From Canna indica (taxonomy: Eukaryota > Streptophyta > Magnoliopsida > Zingiberales > Cannaceae): DNA of 64,000 nt. The DNA lies in NCBI GenBank assembly GCA_034359265.1, contig CP136890.1, forward strand, positions 82,795,501-82,859,500, written 5' to 3'. Below, in pieces: positions 23,388 to 35,600 of this stretch (the first letter of the stretch is position 1; every line of letters starts with the position of its first letter). The position numbers were made by a program, and so were the translations under genes. Under the pieces are notes generated by a model. The model was not told where the DNA came from and made no database searches. It was given only the letters and a program-made list of their open reading frames with translations.

Positions 23388-23544
23388 ATTGCCCCAACAA
23401 TCACAAATAAAGCTCGGACAGAGCAATTTCCTGTACGCACAATTTCCTTTTAGTACTTAATAAAAATCACATTTCTTGCATTAATTTTTGGGTGTGCTCA
23501 GGAATCCTACGGCCATCTCGCTACTCCAATACTCAAAACTTACA

Positions 23545-24470
23545 CGACCAGGACTCGATTTTCACCAGCCTGGCTCGTTCGCCCATCGTTCTAGTACTTC
23601 CGGCCTTAGAATCCTTATACGACCCCTCACGCAAGGTCCTACCTTACACTCCTTGGCGAGCTCGGCTTGAACCCCCTAAGTGCGGCCCTCGGCCCCAGAG
23701 CTGTTACTTTCGGCCTCAGAGTCCTTACACAACTAAGACTCGATTTTCACTAGCCTCACTCGTTGACCATCGCACCGCTACTTTTGACCTCGGAGCCCTT
23801 ATACGATCCCTTGCGCATGGTCTTGCCTTACGCTCTTCGGCAAGCTTGCTTGAACCCTTGAGTGCGATCCTCAGCCCCAAAGCCGTTACTTCTGGCCTTA
23901 AAGCCCTTATATGACCAGGACTCGGTTTTCACAAGCTTAGTTCGTTGGCCATCATGCCACTACTTCTGACCTCAGAGCCCTTATACGACCTCTCACGTGC
24001 GGTCTTGTCTTACGCTCCTCTTCGAGCTCAGCTTGAACCCCCAAGTGCGATCCTCAATCCTAGAGCCGTTACTTTCGGCCTCAAAGCCCTTAGATGACCA
24101 TGACTTGATTTTCACCAGCCTAGCTCGTTGGCCATCGCGCTACTACTTTCGTCCTCAAAGCCCTTACACAATCCCTCACGCGCGGTCCTGCCTTACGCTC
24201 CTCGTCAAGTTCAGCTTGAATCCTCGACTGTGGTCCTTGGCCCCCAGAGTCATTACTTCCGGCCTTAGAGCCCTTATATGACCAAGACTCGACTTTTCAC
24301 CAGCATGGCTCGTTAACCATCGCACCATTAATTTCGGCCTCAGAGCCCTTACACTCCCCTCTCGTACAGTCTTGCCTTACGCTTCTCGGCGAGCTCGGGT
24401 TGAACCCCTTGAGTGCGGTCCTTGGCCCTCGGAGCCGCTACTTCTGGCCTTAGAGCCCTTAGTCTATTCT
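23545..24470 (+). repeat. Tandem array, about five units of ~183 bp
   Basis: Units begin near 23548, 23732, 23914, 24096 and 24281 with a GACCAGGACTCGATTTTCAC-like motif. They share CCTTATACGACCCCTCACGC, CTTGCCTTACGCTCCTCGG and AGAGCCGTTACTT-like segments, and a partial sixth unit ends near 24470. Tandem repeats downstream of the coding region are common in Tat-lineage elements, which fits the position. Open frames across it (23488-24281) follow the repeat and are not genes. Confidence 0.9.
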
Positions 24471-24997
24471 CATGCTGAAAAGTGAAATTACCCATTAGTC
24501 CATCCCGAATTAACATTAATGAGAGGTAGGCAACAAACAAAATAGTAATTCGGCTTGAAAACTCTACTTGGTCGGTAGGTGTCATGCCAGCTAGGACAAG
24601 TATTTGTCACGTCATCGTCGTTAACGTGACACATCAACCTTTTATGTTAAAATTGACGGGTCATGCTAAACGGGATAACAGATCCTAAATTTGTGTATTG
24701 TCTTGCTAATGAAAATAGTTTGTGCTAAAAATAAGAAATGGTCAAAGTTTATATTTTTTTTGGGTATTACGTACCCTTTACTAAATGAGTAAATCAAATA
24801 TACTCTAGATATATTCATTATATGGTCAAATACTACCTAGGTAATGATAATGTGCACAACATCTTTAAAGAATGGCATGCGTTATTTCACTAATCTCAAT
24901 GAAAAATATTTCCATTATAAATGTCCTTATTCTCCTTTTGTGCGTGATGGCAAATAATTAGAATTAGAACATGCAAAAAATAAAAAATAAAACATAT

Positions 24998-25074
24998 TCC
25001 ATTGTCAAAATTTGAACCCGATCGAGTCGCTTGAGTGAAAATCAAGTATTCTAACCGAACTAGACCACAATAGA
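24998..25074 (-). pseudogene. tRNA-Glu pseudogene (copy 2)
   Basis: The most decayed of the three. It keeps CCATTGT, TTTGAACCCG and an anticodon-loop-like GAGTGAAAA, but has a 4 nt insertion in the T/variable region, several stem mismatches and many C-to-T type changes. It occupies the equivalent place in the duplicated block. Confidence 0.75.
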
Positions 25075-25345
25075 GATATTATTTTTTCTTTCAAAAGTAC
25101 TATTATACACCGAGATCCCAAAACAAATCAAGCAATAGTCAACACTATTTTTTTCGTTACTCATGAATTCGACTCAAAATCATCTCATAGTATTTTTGTT
25201 TGGGCGCGTATTATTATCTAACATTTTGGCTTTCTATGAAGCTTCGTTCCAATTCTTTAATTTCATTTCAAATTGTGTGCTCCCTTTTTAATCAATTGCT
25301 AAATGTTGGAGAGACTGATGTAAGAATAATCAATGAAATGTTACT

Positions 25346-25919
25346 AAACCCTATTGAGTAAATCCTATTGGTATAAAGCTCCTTTTTTGATGACTGAGAA
25401 TGAGAGGAGGTTGGTATGATTTTGCCATAGTCAAGTAGTCCCAAGAGCAGTGTAGTGCAATATTAGTAGAACGATACCTTTGAATGTGAAAGTTGAGTCA
25501 TTGATCCAGTGACTTAAAATCAAAGCCATCACATTATTTGATGTTGGAAAATCTCCAATTCTTAGAAAGGCAAAAGGAGTTTTTTTTTTATAACTTCCAT
25601 GTGCTTCTCAAACATGCTTATAGTTTTCATAACTCACCTCTTCTGCTTCTCGGATCCAAGACATAAAAAATGTCTGAATTGATCTATAAAACATGTAAAA
25701 GATAAAAGCTGAGAGAAATTTTTGTTCTCCTTCATTCGTTTATTAAAACTCTTGGACTTATCTGCAACAATGATATGAAGATTAAATGAGAATGTCAAAT
25801 TACTACAAATAAAGTGTTCTACTTTTTCTCTTTCTTTTTAGGTTATGCTCCATTGAAATATTTGAGTGAAACTATTGAATAGGGTCTATTCTTCCTAAAG
25901 TTGCATTAAAAAATTAGCA
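25346..25919. other. AT-rich intergenic DNA
   Basis: I see no gene, repeat family or RNA in this stretch. Confidence 0.5.
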
Positions 25920-27070
25920 AAAAATCACAATAATTCTTACCTAGTGTATGAATAATATTCAATACTTTAGATGAACAAAATCTATCTTGTACAAGTGCCA
26001 AACCAAAACGGTTGAAATGGTTTAACCATTTAAACAGTTTTAGTATGTCATTTAAGTTTGTAAAAATCAGAAGAAAAAAAAATCATACAAATTCTAGTTT
26101 AATGAATGCAATTAGGTCTACAACTTGGATGTGTGAGAATTAGTATATAAAAGTGAAAGGGCAAAATTGTGCCAACTGTGGGTAGCACAGTTGTATATTG
26201 CTTAAAAATTTAGGGTTCGAACTCTAGTATGGTCACCTATTGTGACTTTCTATCTTTGTTAAAAAAAAAGCAAAACTGTTGGAGTCATTTAAATAGTTCA
26301 TTTCAGCTTGAAAATATTTTCTAAAATCAAGAAAAAATCACACAAATTCTAATTTAATGTATGAAATTAGGTCTACAACTTGGATGTGGAAAAATTAGTG
26401 TGTAGAAGTAAAAGGGCAAAGTTGTTTGAGTCATTTAAATAGTTTTAATGAAAATATTTAAATAGTTCATTTTCAGCTTGAAAATATTTTTTAAAATCAT
26501 CAAAAATTCACACAAATTCTAATTTAATGTATACAATTAGGTCTATAACTTGTATATGAGAGAATTAGTGCGTAGAAGTAAAAGGACAAAATTGAAATCC
26601 GCTATTTAAATAATTTTAGAGCCATTTCAACAATTTTAGTAAAATTGTTTAAATAACCCATTTCAACTTTGAAATGCCTTAAATTACCAAAAAATCACAT
26701 AAATTTAAATTTACTCAAATGCAACTAGGTTCGCACCTTGGAATCTTGGATCAGTCAAAATAAGTGTGAACAAGAGCTTGATCAAAGTTTCAGTGTCATT
26801 TCAGTTTGAAAATGCATCATTAATTCATCAAAAAATCACATAATTTGTAATTTAATTAATGCAATTAGTTTCACAACTTGGATCAATGAGAATGAGTGTG
26901 AACAAGTGTCCTAGCAAAATTATCATTTAAACAGTTTTAGTTTAAATAGACATTTGAGCTTGTAAATGCATTCTAAAATCACCACACATAAGCGAAATCA
27001 CAATAATTCTAATTAAACCATTTCTTCACCAAACCAAAACTATATAATTGTTCAAACAGTTTCATTTGAA
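25920..27070. repeat. Degenerate tandem repeat, about 150-250 bp period
   Basis: The motif CACAAATTCTAATTTAATG followed by ATTAGGTCTACAACTTGGAT recurs near 26089, 26340, 26510, 26695, 26835 and 26999, with AGTCATTTAAATAGTT-like sequence between. The units are strongly diverged. A SINE (26170-26269) has landed in one of them, and neighbouring units show the empty site. Confidence 0.7.
26170..26269 (+). mobile_element. SINE, about 100 bp, with 9 bp TSD
   Basis: Bounded by GCAAAATTG (26161-26169) and GCAAAACTG (26270-26278). It contains an A-box-like TAGCACAGTTG, a B-box-like GGTTCGAACTC and a terminal A9 run, the expected layout of a tRNA-derived SINE transcribed by RNA polymerase III. The neighbouring repeat unit reads GGGCAAAGTTGTTTGAGTCA without the insert, confirming the insertion. 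Confidence 0.85.
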
Positions 27071-27605
27071 ATGTACTAAAAAATGATAGAATGCTAGAAT
27101 AGTAAACTCATTTTCACTTCTACAGATGAAAAACATATATTTTTTACATACGGATCAAAAAAATAAATGCTACAATAGTTTTGTAGTTCAAACCCTATAT
27201 TTCCAAGCGAAGAAATACCTCTGGGGAAAATCAGTCGACATCGCTTTTGCAGGAGTGTTTGTCGAGCAGTCGGGGCATAAACAAGTCACTTCCAAGTGGT
27301 TGGATCGTCTAGTCGCTCGTCGCCAGCTTCGAAAAAGGAGGAAGAAAGAAAATAGGATCGCTCGTGTACCACAAGAAATAGAAATTTGAAAGATCAGGAG
27401 GTGAAAAATGATGAGTAGAAGGTGTTAATGTGTAGATAGGACGTGTTAACCCCGTTAATAGGGTTAACTACTTCGTTAACCTCGTTACGAGAGTGTGAGG
27501 GTATTCCAGGTATAAAATAAATTGGATTTGGCTTTCAGGAATAAATGGATTCATGTTCTGCTTTTGGGAAAATACATGTTTCTTATTCTTTTTTAGGAAA
27601 ATTGT
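27071..27605. other. Intergenic DNA, no gene recognised
   Basis: An 87-codon plus-strand open frame at 27126-27389 has no recognisable motif. At 27420-27490 there is a small cluster of GTTAAC motifs (GTTAACCCCGTTAATAGGGT and neighbours). I assign no function. Confidence 0.4.
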
Positions 27606-28625
27606 TGATTTATAATAAGAATGAATAATGAAATTTTAGATTCATAATTAGGAATCTAAAATTTTCATATCCATAATAATTATTATTTTAAAATAAAATA
27701 CATTCAAAATTGATTTTTTTTTCCATTTTAAAAATATAATTTTTTGGAAAAAAAACTTTTGATAAACTATTAAGTTGCTCAAAATAAAATATTTGTATTA
27801 TATATAATATAAATTTATTTTAACATTTTATATCAATATTTTAGTATTTCTTTAGTAAATTAATATTATTTTAGTAATTAAAATTATTAATTTTCTATTT
27901 TTTATCACTTAAAAAGTTTGACACATAACATATACTAATTTCAAAGTAAATTTATTTACTAAATGAGTAAATCAAATATACTCAATATGAATAAAATATA
28001 CTCTAAATATATTCATTATATGGTCAAATACTACCTAGGTAATGATACTGTGCATAACATTTTTAAAGAATGGCATATGTTATTTCACTAATCTCAAAAA
28101 GGACTCCTATTTATATATATTTTTTTTCTTATCCCAATGAAAAGTATTTCCATTATAAATGTCCTTTTTTTTTTTGTGCGTGATGGCAAAGAATTATAAT
28201 TAGAACATGCAGTCTTCCATCTTTTCATTTTTGCGCATGATGGAAAATAATTAGAATCAGAACATGCAGAAAAAAATAAATTTTCCATTGCCGGGATTTG
28301 AACCCGGGTCGCCTGGGTGAAAGCCAGGTATCCTAACCGGACTAGACGACAATGGAGCCGTTGTTGATCTCTTTAAATCTTCCTATAACCGCATTTTAAA
28401 ACAGATCAATCAATAGTGAATGCTTTGCTTTTTCGTTATCCGTGAATTATTCTACGACTAAAAAATCATCTCATAATATTTTTGTTTGGGCGTGCATCAT
28501 TATCTGACATTTTCGCTTTCTACGAAGCTTCGCTCCAATTCTTTAATTTCATTTCAAATTGCTTAGTCCTTTTTAATTAATTGCTAAGTGTTGGAGAGAC
28601 TAATGTAAGAAGTATCAATGAAGCA
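27606..28625. repeat. tRNA-Glu segmental block, copy 3 (uninterrupted)
   Basis: The cleanest copy of the block. It has no MITE, LTR or LINE insertions and so serves as the empty-site reference for copies 1 and 2. It contains the intact tRNA-Glu. Homology ends after GTTGGAGAGACTAATGTAAG near 28615. Confidence 0.8.
28284..28356 (-). tRNA. tRNA-Glu (anticodon UUC)
   Basis: A 73-nt cloverleaf. The acceptor stem TCCATTG/CAATGGA pairs fully, the anticodon stem CCTGG/CCAGG encloses loop CTTTCAC (anticodon UUC, glutamate), and the T-arm is CCGGGTTCAAATCCCGG. The internal A-box (GTCTAGTCCGGTTAGG) and B-box (GGTTCAAATCC) promoter elements are present. A 3' T run for termination is not obvious directly downstream on the minus strand (AAAATTTATTTTTTTCTG follows), although T-rich sequence lies within 15-20 nt. 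Confidence 0.93.
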
Positions 28626-29235
28626 CATATTCAACTTTGTCTGTCCTTTACAAAGAGCATAATTCTGAGGATATTCTGCAATGCTTTTTCCAAGAGAATC
28701 TTCAATAAATTTCATACGATGGAAAATTTTCATATAAGCTTGCTAAGCAACCATATAAGCTTACTAGTAATCAGGTGGAAAGTAGTAATTAGTTGCAATT
28801 AAAGAATATCACATCAATCACATAAGCTTGCTAAGCAATCAATTTTGTATATAAAGAAGTTAATTGCTTATCATGCTGATGTGGCATATTTATAATAATA
28901 ATAAATGATATTATATCTTAAATTTCATTTACATGGAGTCAAATCTGACACAATTTTTCAACTACACTGTTTTTATTCTGTGGTCAACACTGCTTAAAGT
29001 AGTGCACTTGGTTTGCACAACAAAACCTCTGGTGAACTAAAACTTGATGCAATGGCTCGTCGGAAAGTGAACTTTACAGTGTGTCTTCTTTTATAATCGG
29101 AAATGGCTGTAAGTAATATTTTAACATACCTTTCCCGAGTCTTCTCGGTGCAGTATTTATTCTTCGTTGCTCGCTTGCCCCCCAGTGTCTCAGCTTGCGC
29201 TTATAGTGGCGGTGGAAGAAGGGAAGACTAAGGTC
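28626..29235 (+). promoter_or_regulatory. GAPN upstream region
   Basis: About 600 bp between the tRNA block and the GAPN start codon. A TATTTAT box at 29154-29160 lies 76 bp before the ATG in a stretch that turns GC- and CT-richer (TTCTTCGTTGCTCGCTTGCC), as expected for a plant core promoter and short 5' UTR. Upstream are short repeats of CATATAAGCTTGCTAAGCAA near 28730-28850. No specific regulatory element is claimed. Confidence 0.4.
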
Positions 29236-32059
29236 ATGGCGGGGACGGGCGTGTTCGCGGAGATTGTCGACGGAGAGATCTACAAGTACTACGCCGACGG
29301 GGAGTGGAAGACGTCTGCATCCGGGAAGTCAGTCTCCATCATCAATCCAACCACAAGGAAGCCTCAATACAAGGTTCAAGGTGATGGATTCTTCATCACT
29401 TCCTCTCGAGTTCTGTTACTTGTTCTTCCGTCGGTTTGGAGCTCAAATTTTGGTTTTTTGACTTCTTCTTGAGCAGCGAATGATTTGATTGTGTTTGATT
29501 TCTGGAGAAATTTATTGATATTTATGTGTTTTCCGCGCCTGAATTGATAATTTAAGCAACAGGAAACGAGCGTTGGATCTCCCGGGTTGCTCCAGCTGCA
29601 ATTTGTAAATTTAGCTTTCTGATTTGGGGAATCAACAGTTGCTATTTGCACCAGCAATTGAAGAACACAAACTTTAATTTCAGATCTGACGTTGTTTTGT
29701 GTTTTTACTTTATTTTAAGATTCTGGGCATTTGTTACAGCATGCACACAGGAAGAGGTAAACAAAGTGATGGATGCTGCGAAGGCAGCACAGAAGTTGTG
29801 GGCACGGACACCTCTATGGAAGAGGGCAGAGCTCCTTCACAAGGCAGCAGCAATCCTCAAAGAACAGAAGGCCCCCATTGCCGAATGCCTTGTCAAAGAG
29901 ATTGCCAAGCCTGCAAAGGATGCTGTCAGTGAGGTAGATTTTATTATTGTGTTGCCATGCATGGATATACTTCTTTTTCTTAACTACTTTTTTCAATTGC
30001 TATGATATATGTTAAATGGCTAATTTGAAGGTGGTAAGGTCAGGGGATTTGATTTCATACACTGCAGAGGAAGGAGTTAGGATACTAGGAGAGGGCAAGT
30101 TCCTGGTCTCAGACAGCTTCCCTGGTAATGAGCGCACCAAGTACTGCCTCAGCTCCAAGGTGATCATCATTGTTTCCATTTGGCCTTAGTTAAAATGAGA
30201 AGAAATAAGGTAAAATGCAACAAAGATCTATCTTAAGAAAACTTGACCTGATTTAGGATGTAAGCTATCAACAAAATTTTTTGAAGGCAAGTCATTGCTC
30301 ATTCAAGAGAACAGGGTTCTTCTAACTTGTGGAAATTGAGCTTCAGCTCAAACTTTATGATCAATAGGAAGATATGCTATGAAGTATGATCTGATTTTAA
30401 ATTTGTTTTCTTTTAGATCCCCCTTGGTGTCATTTTAGCTATTCCTCCATTCAACTATCCTGTAAACTTGGCAGTTTCAAAAATGGCCCCTGCCCTAATC
30501 GCAGGCAACGCTCTTGTGCTCAAGCCTCCTACTCAGGTATGGAAGAACTAAATGCTTCACTTTTACAATTATTGATATCTTAACTTGTTTTTACCTTTAA
30601 TCTTGAAAACTGACGGGAAATCAATTGAATCCATGCTTTCCTCTCATATGCCTGGATCAGAAAAGTCTATGAAGATTTTTTCATCTGCCTTTTTGACCAG
30701 GGTGCAGTGGCTGCTCTTCACATGATTCACTGTTTTCACCTTGCTGGTTTCCCCAAAGGCTTGATCAGCTGTGTCAGTGGCAAAGGATCTGAAATAGGTG
30801 ACTTTCTAACGATGCACCCTGGAGTGAATTGTATAAGGTAATAGAATACCTTCTGGTGGTAGTTCAAACAAGGTTTTGTCTTTTTGCACTGGATTGGTCT
30901 CCTAAAGGCCTCAGTTCTAAATTCTCTGCATCTTGTATCAGCTTCACTGGAGGTGATACTGGGATTGCCATTTCAAAGAAAGCTGGAATGATTCCTTTGC
31001 AAATGGAACTTGGTGGAAAGGATGCATGCATTGTGCTTGAGGATGCTGATCTTGATTTGGTTGCTGCAAATATAGTGAAGGGAGGTTACTCTTACAGGTA
31101 ATGCGACAGAGAATTATGTATTATTTGATGAACATATCTTTAAAATGCTTTCTTTAACTAACCTTCTCTATTATCCTGTAGAAACTTAGATATTGATGTT
31201 TACCGACATTGTTTACATTTTACCGGAGATTTGTTTCAGTTGGACTCAAATTTGTTTTTGCTGATCACAGTGGCCAAAGATGCACTGCTGTGAAGGTAGT
31301 TCTAGTCATGGAATCGGTAGCTGATGCTGTTGTGGAGAAGGTGAAAGCTAAAATGGCAAAACTAACTGTTGGGGTACCAGAGGAGAACTGCGACATCACC
31401 CCAGTTGTATCAGAATCGTCAGCTAATTTCATAGAAGGTCTGGTTGTGGATGCCGAGCAGAAAGGAGTCACATTTTGCCAGGAGTACCGGAGGGAAGGCA
31501 ATCTGATTTGGCCATTGCTACTTGATCATGTCCGACCTGATATGAGGATTGCTTGGGAGGAACCATTTGGACCTGTGCTGCCTGTTATCAGGATCAACAC
31601 AGTCGAGGAAGGTATCCACCATTGCAATGCCAGCAACTTTGGCCTCCAGGTATGAAGTTGGTTGAACTTCTGATATCCCCTTCATCTAAATCACTGCTTC
31701 AAATGTAGGACTTCTATTTGCTGTAGGGGTGTATCTTCACAAGCGACATCAATAAAGCGATCATGATCAGCGATGCAATGGAGACAGGAAGTGTTCAGAT
31801 AAATTCAGCACCAGCTCGAGGGCCTGACCATTTCCCTTTCCAGGTAGATAAACCACCGCTTCTGACACAGGAATTGTGTTAATGAAATTGAATCCCCACA
31901 TCTGCTATTTTTTATAAGCTACGTTCAATTTCTCTCTCGTTTCAGGGTCTGAAAGAGAGTGGCATCGGATCACAAGGGATAACTAACAGTATCAACATGA
32001 TGACGAAGATTAAGAGCACTGTTATTAACTTACCATCTCCTTCCTACACGATGGGTTGA
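29236..32059 (+). CDS. GAPN: NADP-dependent non-phosphorylating glyceraldehyde-3-phosphate dehydrogenase
   Basis: A cytosolic ALDH11 enzyme that oxidises glyceraldehyde-3-phosphate irreversibly to 3-phosphoglycerate while reducing NADP+, bypassing two glycolytic steps. Nine exons with GT-AG junctions: 29236-29380, 29740-29933, 30031-30159, 30417-30536, 30701-30837, 30942-31097, 31271-31649, 31727-31843 and 31946-32059. Joined they give 496 codons, the usual plant length. Catalytic residues sit at the expected places: Glu264 in [11 protein letters not shown] and Cys298 in GQRCTAVKV. Other signatures are [33 protein letters not shown] and [10 protein letters not shown]. It ends SPSYTMG. The start is the first ATG of the conserved N-terminus [10 protein letters not shown]. 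No frameshift or stop was found. It converges on the UBP gene. Confidence 0.97.
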
Positions 32060-32194
32060 AGGATCTTGTAGACCACTAGTTAAATGAGACTGGCTTAAGT
32101 TGTATGATATGCTGTTTGGGTTGAAAGAGAAAATTGTATACTGAATTTTTTGTGGAGAAGGAAAATTGTATGCTGTATGATTTCATTATGTTGT

Positions 32195-32200
32195 AATAAA
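32195..32200 (+). terminator. GAPN polyadenylation signal AATAAA
   Basis: AATAAA in TTGTAATAAAATAGG, 136 bp after the GAPN stop, followed by a T-rich run. The 551 bp between the GAPN stop and the UBP stop must hold both 3' ends. Confidence 0.6.
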
Positions 32201-32610
32201 ATAGGTTTTTTTTTTTAATTTTATAGAGATGCTCTATGCGCACAAAGTAGAGGTCAAAGGGTAAAAAAACAACTTATTTTCTTAATATTTAATATTATGC
32301 CATTTTATACCTTAATATAAAGCTTCATTCAAATCAAAATCCATGGCAGATCGGTGAGTATTAATGGCATATGCTGAATTGGTGTATTAATGGCATGCTG
32401 AATTGGAATTTTTATCGTTAAAGCAAAAGTTATGTTGAGAATAATTTAAAAAAAAGTTATGTTGAGAATTTTTAAAAAAATTGGGCTAAAATTTTTGACA
32501 CTGGAATGATATCAAAATATAAATAAATATCTTAAAAGATCATAATAACACGCTTGCGCCAAACATGAGAAAAAAAAAACTCATCTTAATTAAAGAAGAT
32601 AAATAAATTA

Positions 32611-35600
32611 CTAATGGTGATTCTCCAACCTCCTCTTCACCTTCAACTTTTTTTGTGGCAAACTCTGCAACCTCCTTTTCTTCATTCTCAAATTTTCTTG
32701 AGATTTCGCAATGGGAGTCTCCTGTGAGTCATTTGATTTACCAAAAATATATGTGGACTTCTTTAATTTCTTCCTCTTACCTCGGTACTTCTTTAACTTC
32801 TTCCTCTTGCCTCGAGCATGTTCCTCGTTCCTGATACAATTTGTGAATTGGAATAAATTCCAACTTCAAGGTAAATAATTACACATTCATGATAACAATA
32901 ATATACTGGAGAAAAGTTGTAATAATAATACACCAACAAAAATATGATCTCCTATTCAAGCCATAATAACCACCGTTAGGATTTCCACTTCAGATAATAT
33001 AGTCAGACATACTTTGGAAACAAAATTCGATTAAGGTGACTATTTCAAAGTGAATATGGAAGCAAATGGGTGGCAATCACGGACGGAACAATTTATAATG
33101 CTAGGAGGAATAAAATTCTATAAGCTATCATGCAAGAACTATTATTTTCAGTCTTTATTGAAAAAATATTTTATCAACTAGGTAAGTCATTCCTCAGAGC
33201 GGATGAAGCAACATATACAAGTCAATATTGATATTTCTTCTTTTCTCCCTCTCATCCTATATTACACAATGCATGATTAATAGCCCAAAAAGGAAATAAC
33301 TAGACAACAGACCAAACAAATAATGAGGTACGCTTGAATGGTTGGCAAGCCAACATAAAAGTTAGCAATCACTTCTGGTAGCTTAGAGAGGTTAGATTTT
33401 CAACCCCCAATTTTAAAGCCTTTGTAAACGTGAATTATAATGCAATGATTCAATATAATTAAATTCTTTTCTTTGAAAAAAGTTAAGAGTTAGCCATCTT
33501 GGAGCGATAGCTTTAGTTTTATCACTCATGAGCTTTAGCACTGTTATTTCCATTAACCTTCACAACAACCATATTGCAACTACAATAACAAATAACTTAA
33601 TATTGACAATTATCATGGAGACACAATATAAAATTAGCTTACCATTCATCCTGGGTATATCCAATACTGCTATTTCTTGAGTTTTCTGGCAATGCCATAT
33701 TATCCCAGCTAGCAACTGCATTTCAAAGTTCTCTTTAAATAAAACTAATGCTAAAGGCAGAAAAATTCAGGTATACAATAAATATTATGAATGCAGAAAA
33801 CCAAAGACATCTAATCAAAACTTTAAATGCTAATGCTCACCAGTGGTTTGGTCCAAGCCCCTCGTCAGCAGGTTTATGAAACTATGCTGAAGAAGACTAC
33901 AATCATTTGAATTTTTGTCTCTAAACTTGCACTGGTTTTCCCTTGAGTTTAAGCACCTTCTGGACTGACCAGGTTGACCAGAACAATTTGAAAATACACA
34001 GTTATATTGACTATTAGTTCTCACTCTCTGGGTACGGTTATTGTTGAAACTAGAAAAAGAGCGCTTCCGACCAGAACATTCTGAAAATACGACATTTTCA
34101 GTGGCCTCCGAGGTTGATGTTTCCTGATCATTCATGCTCAGATCACGAGGTACAACAATTTTATTCAAGCTTGTTTGCTTTTTTCTTCTGTTTCTTTTTC
34201 TAATTTTATGAGTGATAACTGAGGACACAAAGAGTTGCTTGTGGCTAAAATAGATGCCAGTTAGTGATTTTTTAATAGACTTTTTTGTTTTTGGTGCTGC
34301 CAGGGGGTTCGTTATGTCATTTTGTCTCAGAACACACTTCTCAGCAAAACCACTTGCAGTTGTCTTTAATTCATCAACTGACTTAGGCTCCTCCAGTTTC
34401 AAAAGGTCCTCCCCATGGCACTCTGGGTCAGTAGAGCACCTTTCAACATCAAGATCAGCAGTCTGGATTGGAAAACAAGAGGAAGATGAATTAAAAATGG
34501 AAAACCCACAAAATATTCCAGAAGTATCATATCATACCTTCTCAATGCATCCGGATTGGTTTAAAATCTCTAGAGGTCTTTTGACTGAAAGAATGTTAGT
34601 ATTTTCTTCATTGCTAATTGTTTCATCATTCTCATGAATTGCAATGATAGGATCACCATCCTACATGCCAAAACAAATCAAAAGGTCAACGAAGAGTGAT
34701 ATGTGCACTGGAAACTTTCTCAGATCAGATATATCAGGTAATTATTAAATTACCTCATGCATACTAGGTTGATTCAGAACCTTCTCAGAAGTAAAGCCAG
34801 CATCATTTGGTAAACAAAGAAATGCATCTAACTTCACCTCTACATTACCGCCAACAGATAGAAGATTTCCTGCTTTGTTTGTTTGCTCACCTTCAAAGGC
34901 GACAACATTGTGTCCCATCAAGCTAGATTCAGAGGTGCATCGTTTTCCATCCATCAAACCACCTAGTACTATTCCCTTCGAAACTAAATCAGATTGAATA
35001 TTTAATTCATTCACAGGAGCATTACCATAAACATTATCTCTTTGAACCAAATCCACAGATTTTTTTACTATAGAATTTCTATCACGAACATAGAATAAGA
35101 TGTAGGCTTTCTGCTTTAGAACGGTCTGTTCACTAGCCTGGTAAACCTGTAACAGAAGTTTAGAGGAATCACTACTGGGAACAATTCTAGTAACTACAAA
35201 GGCATTCAAATAGAATTTCTATTGTATTAGAAAGAAAAATATGGTAACATAATGTGGAGCATTATAAGTTTGTTTTTATTTGTTTTTCTAAATACATATG
35301 CCATAAGTAAAGAATATGATTTTTTTCATCATGTCATTTCCCTAATTCCATTTCAAAGAATAAACCTTGATTTTCTCTCTCTTTTTTTCTGATTTTTTGC
35401 TCATATTACAAAGAATGTACATTATCAGACAATTAATGAAATATCCAAGAAAATTTTCTGCTAGATTTGTGGTCATACTGAATTAAATAGACTTTAACCA
35501 TAGGACCCCATAAAAATCAACTTGTATGTATCCGTACATTGTGATATATTCTTACCAATTAAGAATTAACAAGTTAACCTTGGAATTAGATAAACATAGT

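Larger units (their letters stand above)
19270..24480 (+). mobile_element. Ty3/gypsy remnant (Tat/Retand-like), deleted for RT and integrase
   Basis: Layout: a likely 5' LTR (about 19270-19738, TATA-like AATAAATAC near 19562), then a primer-binding-like site TTTGGAGTCCACCGTGGGGC at 19739-19758, close to the TGGCGCCCACCGTGGGGC motif of many Tat-type elements. This is followed by gag (20055-21325), protease (22812-23387) and a 183 bp tandem array (23545-24470). Reverse transcriptase, RNase H and integrase are absent, because protease runs almost directly into the array. No 3' LTR was recognised and the outer ends are uncertain. A copia solo LTR sits between gag and protease. Confidence 0.75.
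18771..25345. repeat. tRNA-Glu segmental block, copy 2 (interrupted by a MITE and a gypsy remnant)
   Basis: Block sequence is present at 18771-18816, 19118-19268 and 24770-25345, with the MITE 18817-19117 and the gypsy remnant between. The two halves read continuously against the block at 27606-28625, except for sequence lost at the gypsy edges and a small deletion before the tRNA relic. Homology fades after GTTGGAGAGACTGATGTAAG near 25330. Confidence 0.75.

Noticed and set aside
23488..24281. Long plus-strand frames with a repeating LVKFSLNP/SLARWPSRYYFRPQ-like product
   Set aside because: Frames created by the 183 bp tandem unit of the gypsy remnant. They drift between units and match no protein.
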